Assembly (NCBI GenBank): GCA_963573315.1
Contig: OY752140.1
Location: 682,001 to 746,000 of the forward strand
From: Entomortierella parvispora
Taxonomy: Eukaryota > Mortierellomycota > Mortierellomycetes > Mortierellales > Mortierellaceae
Direction: 5' to 3'
DNA length: 64,000 nucleotides
Shown: positions 48,061 to 58,466 of the stretch, one piece after another
Position numbering within the stretch: position 1 is the stretch's first letter
Layout of the letters: every line of letters begins with the position of its first letter
Notes under the pieces: model-generated
Database searches by the model: none
The model's input: the letters and a program-made list of their open reading frames with translations, nothing else
What the model was told of the DNA's origin: nothing
Program-made: the position numbers and the translations under genes

Positions 48061-48270
48061 AGTAAGAGAATTGACATGAACAATTGACGTGGGCTATAAC
48101 AGCAAGTCACGCTTCCAACGCCAGAGCCTCCAAAGTGTTCTCGTACAGTGAATTGCCATGATCAATTGACGTGGGCAATAACAGCAAGCAACGCTTCCAA
48201 CGCCAGACCCATTGAGGTTCTCGTAGTGAGTTGACACGATCAACTAACGTGGGTAATTATAGTAGGCTAA
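48061..48270. repeat. degenerate tandem repeat, about 80 bp, 2.5 copies
   Basis: Units begin near 48061, 48147 and 48225 and share CAATTGACGTGGG, ATAACAGCAAG and ACGCTTCCAACGCCAGA; the third is partial and diverged. Confidence 0.8.
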
Positions 48271-48429
48271 AAATTGAAGCTCTTCTACTCGAGGGGTGCC
48301 CCTGAAATTGATGGCAATCTCAAGGTCGTTTTCCATGCACAGTACACTCGTTTACAGGTAGGAAAAGTTTTGTGGTATAAAGAGATGCCAATTGTGTGTT
48401 TGTTTTATTATGATGAATGATTTATTTAC

Positions 48430-48497
48430 AATGCTGGGAGAATGCTGGGTTGGGTGTCTGCCCTGTTGGGGCGAGAATGCTGATGATATGGGTATTT
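48430..48497 (-). promoter_or_regulatory. conserved 3'-UTR element, copy A
   Basis: On the minus strand: CAGCATTCTCGCCC, GGCAGACACCCAACCCAGCA and CCAGCATT in order, closely matching 53163-53219 after the paralogous gene. Confidence 0.6.
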
Positions 48498-48568
48498 TTT
48501 TTTTTGGTGGTTTCGTCTTTGTGGATCTTGAAAGAGAAATAATCCACGCGAGGTTCGCAGTGGTCATT

Positions 48569-48796
48569 TTAGATGCGAGCCATCGACATGGCCTGCATAT
48601 GACCCATGGCATTCTTCTGGAGGAGCATCTCGAGGGCATCGGCATGGCTCAAGAGAGGGTTTGTCTTGTTGACGGCAGCAACATCAGAGGCGTTGAGCTG
48701 GACCGAGGTTCTGGGGGTCTGCGAGGGGGTGTTGGCAGCCGAGGCGGTCTTGTTCTTCTTGGAAGAGGAGGTTCCGTTGATCTTGAAGAAAGTCAT
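48569..48796 (-). CDS. small MTFFK-family protein, 75 aa
   Basis: Single exon starting MTFFKINGTSSSKKNKTAS, nearly identical to the 75-aa protein at 52848. An N-terminal short hydrophobic-basic segment leads into a Ser/Lys/Thr-Pro disordered stretch, then a helix (LSHADALEMLLQKNAMGHMQ) ending MSMARI. TATA box (TATAAG, minus strand) at 48905-48910, about 110 bases upstream. Unknown function; no signal peptide or membrane segment. Part of a local cluster of four paralogues. Confidence 0.8.
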   Translation of the reverse strand: MTFFKINGTSSSKKNKTASAANTPSQTPRTSVQLNASDVAAVNKTNPLLSHADALEMLLQKNAMGHMQAMSMARI

Positions 48797-49952
48797 GTTT
48801 GTGGTTTTGTGGGTTGGGTTGGGTTGGGTTGGGTAAGAGTCTTGAATGGGTGAGAGTTGTTGAGTGAAGAGTAGAAGAAGGGATCAGACCATCTTTGAGC
48901 CGTACTTATATGAGGATCCCAAAGTCAAATCCGGATCGCCTTACCCTTCCAGGCGCTTCCAGCAGTGCGCTGTGCCGCGAGTTCCTGTGAAAAAAAGATA
49001 TTCTTAGAAAAAAAATTTTCTCCGCTGGGGTTCAAACCTGGACTTGAACCGTGCGGGTCCTGTATTCTTCCATTTGACTTTCTCTTTTCACTTTTCATAG
49101 TCAGGAGCGGAACGTCAATTACGTTATGAGGATTCTCTTTCCTCACCACTCCCCTTTTGGCATTGATCCCACGGGGTGACAGAAGTGGAGTCCCTTCCGT
49201 TGCGCGATTTCTTTAACAGTCCCTACCCGGGTCCTGGCTGAATCGCAGACAAAAGCTGTGAAGGCAGAACGTGGGGAAGGGGGTAATTCCCATAACGCAC
49301 TCTGCCTGACAAATTGGACATTCAGACAGCTCCACGTATTTGTCGCGCCTCCAACTGCCGCGGCATTCCCAGAAAGGGTGGAAAAACAAAGTGTTCGCAC
49401 CTTCATCAACAGAAACATGGCGGGGAGTGAGAAGGTGGTTGGAGATGAGCACTTCACTCCAACTATTCAGGTTGAGCAAGGCAAGCGACGCGGCCTACGT
49501 ATCAATGGGTCAAACCAGGTTCCCTCACACGGCTTGAAAGAAGCGATGAAAAGAGTGAACAATATCGAGACGAAAACTGTTGTAGCACACACCTGGAAAC
49601 ATCGTCGCTCCCTGATTTTTGGTGCGACCATTGTGTCATATCACGTCAAAAAGTTGGTGGCAATAACTGCAGGGCTGCAGCGCGAAGAATTATTCCAATA
49701 TTCAGCAATCATAGTGTTTCCAAAGACAACAGCTTTGTGGTTGTTGACCCTCAGACCAGTGAAGAGGCCGAGAGTGAGGTTTTTAATGCAAAAGTAGGGT
49801 ATGTTACAATGAGGGTTGTTGGAAAATGCAATTGACATCCGTAAAAGACGTGGGAGGTATCTGTGGTGTGGACCAATGGCTCGATCGTGAGAAGGAAGAG
49901 AAAGAGGAGCACTAGCTTTTGAGGAAGCAAGGCTACGTTTCCACGATCCACC
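48797..49952. other. intergenic region, possible relic
   Basis: Promoter of the 48569 gene on the left. A minus-strand frame at 49213-49479 contains CPICQAECVMG and CLHSFCL, which looks like half a RING-type finger, but it has no clear start or partners; perhaps a relic. Two tRNA B-box-like strings near 49027-49050 have no matching tRNA fold. Confidence 0.35.
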
Positions 49953-50155
49953 TTAGCGGACGTAGAGACCGGCGGCAGGGTTGGTCATGGTCTTGTTGAA
50001 GATCAGATACAGAGCCTCATCTTGAGTCAAAATCTTGGGCTGGCCGGGACGCTGCTCGCTCAATGAGTTGCGAGGGGTCTGGGAGGGTGTTTGCGAAGGG
50101 GTGGTGGCGGCAGACTTGGTCTTGTTCTTGGAGGAGGACTTGAAGAAGGAAGGCA
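49953..50155 (-). CDS. small MTFFK-family-like protein, 67 aa
   Basis: ATG at 50155 (MPSFFKSSSKNKTKSAATT). The longer frame to 50384 is in-frame extension through the TATA box (minus-strand TATAAATACCAG near 50250-50262), so the shorter start is preferred. Ser/Lys-rich N terminus with TPSQTPSQTPRNS, then ILTQDEALYLIFNKTMTNPAAG, a helix placed like that of the paralogues. Function unknown. Confidence 0.75.
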
Positions 50156-50773
50156 TGTTTGTTTGTAGTTGCGTTGTTGTCTTGAGTTGGGGTTTGTTGT
50201 TGCGTGTAGTTTGGATGAACGAAGAAAGGAGGGACGAGGGGTTGGGGCTGGTATTTATATGGGTCGCCTTGGCTTGGGATGGGAACAGCAGGTTCACTGT
50301 ATTCAAACTGGTCCTTACTGCGGGCCTGCGGCAGAAGGAAGGCCGTGAGAGAGTTTTGCGTTCACTTCCTTTCTGGGCACACATTCAGTTGGCTCGAGCA
50401 TTGGAGATCCGATCAAATCGAGTTGACTGTGTTTTGTTTTTGGCTATTCACGTAATATACTTGTCCCTCAACATCAAGGTTCAAACGTACACTAACAAGG
50501 CGAGAAGCCAGGAGGAAAGGATCTTCAACTAGAGTCGGGTGCGTCTGGCATTGAGCCTTTTCTTTGTTGTTGGGTAATCGCGATCACGGTTAGCACAGTA
50601 CAGGTATGGTACAATCAGTACATGTAGAAAAGTCTGTGCAGCGTTCGCATCTTCAGCAAACACAGGTGTGATCTTGGATGTGGTTTTATAGTATATAACT
50701 TACAGTTGAAATGCTGGGAGTGTGAGATGCTGGGTTTGATGTGGTATACACGAGGGCGACCCATTGAAGGTGT
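50156..50773. other. intergenic region, no gene seen
   Basis: Contains the promoter of the 49953 gene and, at 50709-50740, the 3'-UTR motif of the next small gene (minus strand AACCCAGCAT, 8 bases, CCAGCATT). Confidence 0.5.
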
Positions 50774-51010
50774 TTACAACGCTCGAAGGTGGATACTTGG
50801 GGTTATTGGAGAATGGAGGGTCCAAAGCGTCCAACGTGCCTTCGACATCAAGGAGTGAAGGGTCTCAGAGTCTTGCTTCTGCAGCTGCTTGTTAGCAGGG
50901 CGACCGGCTTCCAAGGAGGTACGGGGAGTAGCTACAGGGGTAGCAGCAGCCGAGGTGGTCTTGTTCTTCTTGGAAGAGGAAGAGGTGCTGTTAAGCTTGA
51001 AGAAAGTCAT
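50774..51010 (-). CDS. small MTFFK-family protein, diverged C terminus, 78 aa
   Basis: MTFFKLNSTSSSSKKNKTTSA, then ATPVATPRTS, as in the paralogues. After residue 40 the sequence departs (NKQLQKQDSETLHSLMSKAR...WTLHSP), so its C terminus may have been altered by a frameshift or rewritten. The 3'-UTR motif is kept. Function unknown. Confidence 0.68.
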   Translation of the reverse strand: MTFFKLNSTSSSSKKNKTTSAAATPVATPRTSLEAGRPANKQLQKQDSETLHSLMSKARWTLWTLHSPITPSIHLRAL

Positions 51011-52847
51011 GGTTGGTGTGTGTTGGGTTGTGTTTGGTGAAGGCGGGAGGTATGTTGATGTTTGCGCTATTGAGAAAACATGAAAAACATGGACACACCG
51101 CAGACCAAGACCGCCAACAACAAGTTAAAGGTGGGGAAGACAGAAGAAAGGGCAAGAGAGAACAGGCGCTGACGCTGACAGGAACCATGCAGCGAGGAGT
51201 ACTTTCTACACCGCAAAAGCACACACCGAGAGAGTGCATGTCTCTTCGTGCGTGGGCAATAATTCTTGTCAATGCAGTCGCTCTTTAGAAAGTGTGAGGC
51301 ATGAAGACCGACAAGTTCTCAACATGCACCTTGAAGTCTCAAAAATAGTTATACGAGCGAGGACATGGGGCCAATTCTATTGTTGGTGTCATTGTGTACG
51401 CGATTCAAACGAGAGAGCACACAGACGACGTCCACTTGCCATTGCGTAGCAAGTGCCAGACGTTCCTTCACTCCATCTAGGATCTTTGACAGGGGTGAGA
51501 GGGATGCAGTTGCTTGAGGACCCTTGAGGTTGTGTGGTCTCTGGTGTCAATGTGGTGTAAGGACTAAGTACAGAACGCACTCCAGATCCAGGTCGGTTCA
51601 GGGGCAGGGCCAATTCACGTACGTTGTGGTTTGGCTTTCGTTCTCCATCCTTCATTTTCTAAGAACGGCCTACCAAAAATCTCCGATTAAAAAAAGGCCT
51701 CAAAGCTGCTGGCGGTTTACAATAGTAGTTCGCAGCAGACCCAGCCTGTAGACCACGGGCGTAGAACAACGTTTAGCCCTCCATTGATCCCCAGCGCAAC
51801 ACGTTCCTTTGACATGGTTCCTAAAAGAGGACTTGATCCATGGACTGGGGACAAGGACCTTGAAAAAATAATTTAATACTCTCTAGAACGAAGCGTCTCG
51901 CCTTTGCAAAGACTTTTGGTGGGGCTTGAAATGCCTCAAGATTGAACCTCTTGTAATTTTAAAGAGTACCCACTGGAAGGTCAATGGCCTCAAAGCTCGC
52001 GAGCTATTCTAGTCTATGCCATAAACGTGCATCCCGTGAGCATCCTATTAGAAAGTGCTTTCCACTGGATGCTTCATCTAAAACGAACACAGCCAAGTCT
52101 ATGTCCGACCGACCATGCACTTTCGACCCAGCGACCAGGGGCACCAATGCCTGACATTTCGTTCAATGTGGCCAAGAGTGTCGAGAGGTAACACGTTACA
52201 AAGAGAGCATTCATATTGGATTGATGTACCAACGTTATGACAGAGTATCGATGGCGATCAAGTACGATAAGCGTGAATTCGCCATCTACCCTCATTTGCC
52301 ACCTTGCTTGAGTACTATGAGAGGAGGGTCTGATGGTCTGATCTGGACTCGAAAAAAGAAGGTGGGGAGGGAGTGGGGGGATGTAGTTGACGATGGTGGT
52401 CTGTCCGCACAACAGCGCCACTGCGCCAGCCAAAGCCTGCCCCAGTCAAACATTTTCTGAACGAGATCAAAAGCTGTCTCCAGCAGTGTTCCAGTGCCGC
52501 GCCGCCTCTGCCCCCACGGGTGTCTCCCTTGACCAAGCTTTCTGCTATTCTTATCCCCGATGACCTGAGAAAATCTTTTTTGGCTTTCAACCCATGCAAA
52601 AGTCTCCGCTCGAAAAAAGATATCGTCACTCAATGGTTCGCACGGTTCAACCCCCACTGGCCCAAGTTCAATCCCAGTCCGTTTAGCCAAATGTAAGCAG
52701 CGGCGAGTGAAGGAACCAGAAGCTACGGGCAATGTCTGCAAAAGAGGCGCAGTTCGTATAAATAAGACCAGGGCAAGGAACAGTCAGGTCCTCTTCTACT
52801 CTTCAACAAACACTCTCACTTTACCCTACCAACCCACAACTTCAAAC
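51011..52847. other. intergenic region, no gene seen
   Basis: About 1.8 kb without a supported gene. The last part is the promoter of the small gene at 52848, with TATAAATAAG at 52757-52766. Confidence 0.5.
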
Positions 52848-53075
52848 ATGACTTTCTTCAAGTTCAACGGCACCTCCTCTTCCAAGAAGAACAAGACCGC
52901 CTCGACTGTCAACACCCCCGCGCAGACCCCCAGAACCTCAGTCCAGCTCAACGCTTCCGATGTCGCTGCCGTCAACAAGACCAACCCTCTCCTGAGCCAC
53001 CAGGAGGCCATTGAGATGCTCTTCCAAAAGAACGCCATGGGTCATATGCAGGCCATGTCGATGGCTCGCGTGTAA
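52848..53075 (+). CDS. small MTFFK-family protein, 75 aa
   Basis: MTFFKFNGTSSSKKNKTAS start, TPAQTPRTS, VAAVNKTNPLLS, and a C-terminal helix ending MSMARV. Differs from the protein at 48569 at few positions although it lies 4 kb away in inverted orientation, so it is a recent inverted duplication. TATA box 91 bases upstream. Probably cytosolic, mostly disordered; function unknown. Confidence 0.82.
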   Translation: MTFFKFNGTSSSKKNKTASTVNTPAQTPRTSVQLNASDVAAVNKTNPLLSHQEAIEMLFQKNAMGHMQAMSMARV

Positions 53076-53813
53076 AGAAACAGAGCAATCTGCTATCCTC
53101 TTTTCAAGCAAGACCTCAAAGGTCCAAGAATCAAGTCTTGGGCCACCAAAATACCCATCAAAATCCCAGCATTCTCGCCCTTCAAAGGCAGACACCCAAC
53201 CCAGCATTCTTCCAGCATTTTCATCGCACTCACTGTAAAACAATTGCATTCAACTCACAATAAACCCTTTTGCGTACATCATTCAATTATCTTTTTGCAC
53301 TGCGACCATTTCTTAATTGAACGCCACCAAGTACATCCTCGACGCCACCAATTTCATTGGAAAGCAAATTGCCTCCTAGCAAGGTGTCAAGAGCGTGGTT
53401 GTAATCTCTGCGAACAGTCTTTGATGGCGAGCACCTTTCATATCTAGAACCGTTTAAAGATACGTCCCCGAGTCTAGGTAGATCATCCAATCGTAGAGGA
53501 ATCACCTCATGGGGCCGTTTGCCAAGCATTCCTAGGGCGTTTTGGCCAAACCTTGTCTCCCTTCATCTTGGCGTCGGTCGTATTCCCCAGGCGTTCGCCC
53601 CCCAGGACGTCGGGCGAGTGATTCTCCAATCTTTATGCATCATCACATTCACATGAGCGATACCATTGAGATGGAGACCAGCTTGTCTCCAATCGCCTCA
53701 GGAATTCAACCTGGTGTCCAATTACTATGTACTTGGGGAATCTCTGAGGTGCTCATCGCACCCAGACACAAGTGCGTTTTCAATATAGACTGAGGTGAAT
53801 GGTAGGGAATGAT

Positions 53814-53838
53814 GGGGGGGGGGGGGGGGGGGGGGGGG
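53814..53838. repeat. poly-G tract, 25 bases
   Basis: Uninterrupted G run in noncoding DNA; length may be a sequencing estimate. Confidence 0.85.
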
Positions 53839-54464
53839 CAGGACAAGGACTCGAGTCGCTGCACTGGCAAGATGCCTAGTTACCCAAAAGATCTACAGCA
53901 GTATTGTCGTTCAGCTGTAGATCATTGAGCTGCCTCCCCAAACCATCCGCAAATCTGATATATCTGATATACAAGCTTGTCCACAATGTGTTGCAACTGA
54001 AGCCTGAGGGAAGTTGGGAGAGGATGCATGCTTGCCTGTGTAGGTCAGATGGTGGTGGATGGCTCTATCATCCTCAATTGGAACTTTGGTCCAAAGTTGC
54101 TCAGCCTCAATCGACATGAAGCAGCACAGGACACTTTGTGGTCGGCCTGCATCGACTCCCAGAGACCTTCCTTGGCTGCGTGGGCGCAACGGCACAAAGA
54201 TTGAGGCTCTATTTTGTGACAGCCCAGATCCTCCTCCTCCTACTTTTCTTCCTCTCGTTGCTGTTTCGGGCTGTCGACATGAGGGGAGTAAAAGATCCAA
54301 TTGACCGAAAGAGCAACCTGTCCTCTGCCACACAATGAGCAGTACACATTGGATGGTGTGAGGGAAGGACAGGGGTAAGGAAGGATAGAGGAACGGGGAT
54401 TTCATGTAAAATGAGGATTGTAAATGATGAACAAGGAATACTCATGAGAATAATAAAAAAAATA

Positions 54465-54479
54465 GCCAAGGGGCTTGGC
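54465..54479. promoter_or_regulatory. inverted pair of PacC/Rim101 consensus sites
   Basis: GCCAAG and CTTGGC separated by GGG, about 725 bases before the PacC start codon. GCCARG is the established PacC binding consensus; a third copy is at 54877-54882. Confidence 0.5.
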
Positions 54480-55203
54480 TGTCTCCAAGAATAGCCAGCA
54501 CGGTGTGGAGGCAATTGTGGCACTCAAGATGTCTGGCTGCAGCTTGGACCATCTGACCCCACAAGGGAGGGAAAGGAGGGAAAGGAGGGAAGGGAGAAAA
54601 GGCAGTGATTCATGGTGGAGCGGACGGACGGGAGAGAATGACGACGATAAAAATGAAAAATAAGAGTCGATTGTTCAGAATGGTATCGCCGAGCCAAACA
54701 AGCAATTGACCAGCAGCCATTGGCCTACGATAAGTGATGAGTGCATTAAGAAGGGGGAGAGGAGGAGGGATATGAGGGCAAACAAGAGAGAGGAGAGAGA
54801 GCGACCGACCAACAAAGAAGAGATCGGGACCAAAATTGCTTGGCATTCATTTCCCTGTGGGACGCGGGGTGGGTCAGCCAAGGCTGCAAGGAACAGCGGC
54901 CGACGGCTGATTGGACGCGGTGCGAGACGCCGCACACCGCCCGCCTGCTTTTTATGCCCAGCCATTTTCTCTCTTCTTTCTTCTTTGTCTCCTTTTCCTT
55001 TCTTCGCTCAGAGCTTTGCTTGCATTCATTCGTTCGTTCATTCATTCATTCGTTATTCATTCATTCAATCGACGCAAACTACTGTTCGCCCCTTCTTTCC
55101 ACCCCTCCCGCACTTCACCTCTTCTCCGCCAGAGCTAGTGTCGTTGTTCCCGCCTTTCTCCCCCCAAAAAACTCAGCCTTTCCCCTCCTAAAAAGAAGAC
55201 ACC

Positions 55204-58200
55204 ATGGAAAGCATTCCTTCCCCTCACTCTTTCATCTTCTCGGACGACTATATCTGCCAATGGGACTCGTGTCTCAAGAACTTTGACGATGCCGAGATGC
55301 TCTATGAGCATCTTAGGGACGACCATGTTGGCCGCAAAGCCCACCACAATCTTTGCTTAACCTGTCGCTGGGACAAATGCTCGGTGCCAACATTTGCCAA
55401 GAGAGATCACATTACTTCACATCTCCGTGTCCACGTTGCCTCGAAGCCGTACCATTGCGACGTAAGTGGACCCTCTGTCATCTCCTACTTCTTCCCCACT
55501 GGCCTTGAACCCTGGCCAAGAGGAAGGTCGTCCAACTGGGACACAGCAAGCCAGCCAAGCAGCGGGCTCGCTTGTTGTTTCTCTTCAATCGGGCGGTCTG
55601 ACATTATTTCTCTTGGCATTTTTTTTCTTTATCTTTCCTATTGCTACCACCACATTGTACCTGGCCTGACCTGACTATCCTTTGAACAGGCCCGGCCAGG
55701 CCTCTTCTATGATGTTGCAATGTGCTCTGTCGCTCACCTATGAATGATTGTGTCCGTCTCTGTGCTCTTCTCTGATAGATCTGCAGAAAGGGATTCAAGC
55801 GCCCCCAGGACTTGAAAAAGCACGAAAAGACTCACCAGGAGGATGGCGAGAATCCCACACAGGGCCAACAGGACGGTGCACTCTTCGCCCCCAATTCGCA
55901 CTTGCTCGCCACCAGCCACGCCCACTTATACCAACCACCCACGCCGCCTTCATACCAGGACCGGTCGCCCTCCATCGCGTCATCCACTGTCTCATCCGTG
56001 CAGTCGCCTTACAACTTGCCCTTGTCCCCTGCAAGTATGGCTGATTCGGGAGACTCGTGGAACCCACACAATGCCCGTAAGTTTGTTCTCTGTTGTGATT
56101 TTGTGGTCCATGACCATCCTTTTTTTTGCATGTTTGCGTGCGCAGTCGTTCTAACCTTCAATAACCTTTTCTTCCCTTAGCTTCGCCGTCGTTCTCGACA
56201 AACTCTGACCTGTACAGCTCGCCCGGTGCGCCTGATGTGGACCTGGACATAATGAATGCCCAGGCATTTGGCGTGCGACCAAACATTGATGTTTCCGGCA
56301 ACTTTTACGGATCTTTCCCGTCTGCTGGCGGTTACGAAGATATGGTCTCGCCCATGAGCGGCAAGCGATCCCGCGATGGTTTTGACGACCTCCTCTCCGA
56401 TACCCTGGGCTCTTTCGCAATGGAGGCCAAGAAGAAGCGTCTGGACCCCTCTTACAACAAAGGTAACATTCATTGCATGGTCAGAACTATGGAAAACTAC
56501 TGCGTTGTGACGATTTTGACACATTTGTTCGAATTGTTTTTTTTCTTATCCACTTTTAGACATGATGGATCGCTTGAATGCTCTCCAGTCCATCTTGGAA
56601 GTAAACCCACTTACGCCCGATCGTCTCCTCAACTCGTTGCCTGATGTGAATGACTGGAGCCAGTTCAACCAGTTGAACCAATTCTGCTCGACTTTATTTG
56701 AGGATGTCAGTGGAGAGGTCTTTGAGCCTCAAACCTTCGACACGCCCTTGTTCCCCGACTATGAACAAAAGCAGACACCTCTGGCCCTCGATGCCAGCTT
56801 CAACATGAACAACCTTGCTGCCTACAATAACCAACTTGTTCAGAATGGAGCAAACAATATGGCATTTGGCACCATGCCCACCTCGGACTCTATCTACAAG
56901 GATATCCTCCCAGAAGACAGCTACGCCAACCCTGCCACGTCTCTGAACAACTATGGCGTCCCAGCTATGACTTGGGACCCAATGTCCGCGCCTACTCAAG
57001 GAGTGAGAATTGGGGGCACTCCCAGAAACATCATGCAGACACAGCAGCCTAGCCGCTTCAACCCCAACTATGTAGTGCCTATTCAACAAAGCGGCAACTC
57101 GGACATCAAGTTGGAGAAGGAAGATGAAAAGGTCGCTTTGCCCACTGTGACCGTCAAGGTCGAGCGCAAGTATGCGGAAGTTAGCACCCAGACAAAGGCC
57201 GCACAGGAACGCCTCGCTGCTGAGGGGGGTATGATGATGATGTCTCGACCCTCACAACAGAAGAAGCATCAGAAGACTTACAAACCCATCGACCCCGATA
57301 ACCTTGTCTTGCCTTCGGTGCCTGATACTCCCCTTGACCTGGAGACGGATGAGCTCACACCTGATGAGCTTGCACAGATCGAGGACGAGATTGAGGATCA
57401 GACTGGACAGGATGAATCCCGCGATGGTGATGTGACTCCAACAGCCTCTACCCCGCAGTCATCCAGCAGATTTGGAGGATACGTCGAGAAGGCTCTTGCT
57501 AAGCAGGCTGCTGCGGCGGCTGCCTCTGCAGAACCTTTGAGCCCCTTGGATGCGATGACTCTTCAATTGGAGCGAACTCGATTGGATGCAGACAATATCA
57601 AGGTCGGAAGCCCTCTGACCAAGCATGCGATCGAAGGCGACATGGAGAGACAGATGCGCGCAGCCAAGGCTCGCGCCCTCTGCTCCCAGGACCCTGTTCG
57701 CAAGCAGCACGCCGAGGTAGTTTTGAACCTTCTCAAGAGTATTGACGCCCTTATGGTTGACCACCGCAGCAAGGTTGCTCAGTACAAGCAGGCCCAGGCT
57801 CAGGCAGAGTCTGGACTGGCCGCCCGCACCGGCGTTGCCCGCCCTGGATCCTCTGCCGTCGGCTCCAATGGCCCCAGCATGTACCCAAGGACCAGCGTGA
57901 ATGTTCAGAACCAGGGCCCTATCCGAACAGTATCCTCCTACCTCCCCCGTCGCGCTCCCCATCAACCTTCGCCTCTTCACCAAGATCACCATGCCCCCTC
58001 TGCAGACCCAGACTACAGCCAACTTCGCTCAAGTTTGACAGAGGATCGCCGACCTGCCTACAGCCAGAATGTGGCCTCGGCCCCCGCCGCTGCTGAATCT
58101 CCAGTTCTCTATCCAACCTCCGACTTGCACCACTCTGCAGAGGAGGAGGAGCCTTTTGAACTCTCGGAGGAAGAGAGGAGGTTCATTGAAGAGGACAATG

Positions 58201-58250
58201 CCAAGACGGCAGCGGCGCAAGCTGCTGGTTACCAATATGTCCATGTATAG
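55204..58250 (+). CDS. RIM101: pH-response transcription factor PacC/Rim101, 842 aa
   Basis: Exons 55204-55461, 55779-56076, 56181-56462 and 56560-58250, in phase. Three C2H2 fingers at residues 18-108: [25 protein letters not shown], broken here after the cysteines, then [24 protein letters not shown], then [23 protein letters not shown], with intron 1 inside finger 3. This order is the hallmark of PacC/Rim101, which activates alkaline-expressed genes after signal-dependent proteolysis. The remainder is Ser/Pro/Gln-rich, with an acidic segment and a C-terminal region that may hold the processing site. I see no YPX(L/I) motif for PalA/Rim20 binding. AATAAA at 58307-58312. Confidence 0.9.
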
Positions 58251-58466
58251 CTGGTTTTTTTTGATGAAGAGAGAGAGTGGCCAATAACTTGTAAACATAC
58301 ATCTGAATAAAATTAAAAATATCGAATAATATAGTCGTACATTTTATTTTTACTCTTGTTCCAACTTCCAATGCAACATGGCAGGTTTCCATTCATTCAA
58401 CTCTGTCCACTCTTCCCCCCCCCCCATAATTTCGCCAACGGATTCGACTAAAGACCTAAAGACTTT

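Larger units (their letters stand above)
47768..48568. other. intergenic region with degenerate tandem repeat
   Basis: No gene; carries the repeat at 48061-48270 and the 3' UTR of the small gene at 48569. Confidence 0.5.
53076..55203. other. intergenic region upstream of PacC
   Basis: Holds the 3'-UTR element (53163-53219), a run of 25 G at 53814-53838, inverted GCCAAG sites at 54465-54479, a further GCCAAG at 54877-54882 and CATT repeats near 55027-55066. No gene supported. Confidence 0.5.

Noticed and set aside
49020-49060. tRNA gene, from GGTTCAAACC/GGTTCAAGTCC B-box-like strings (a similar pair near 52630-52670)
   Set aside because: The T stem does not pair and no A box, anticodon arm or acceptor stem can be fitted at either place.
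49213-49797. Possible RING-like protein (CPICQAECVMG) or the 179-aa plus-strand frame
   Set aside because: No start context, no complete set of zinc ligands, no splice partners; recorded only as a possible relic.
53911-54405. 164-aa minus-strand frame upstream of PacC
   Set aside because: No recognisable residues, no splice or promoter context; overlaps other equally long frames.
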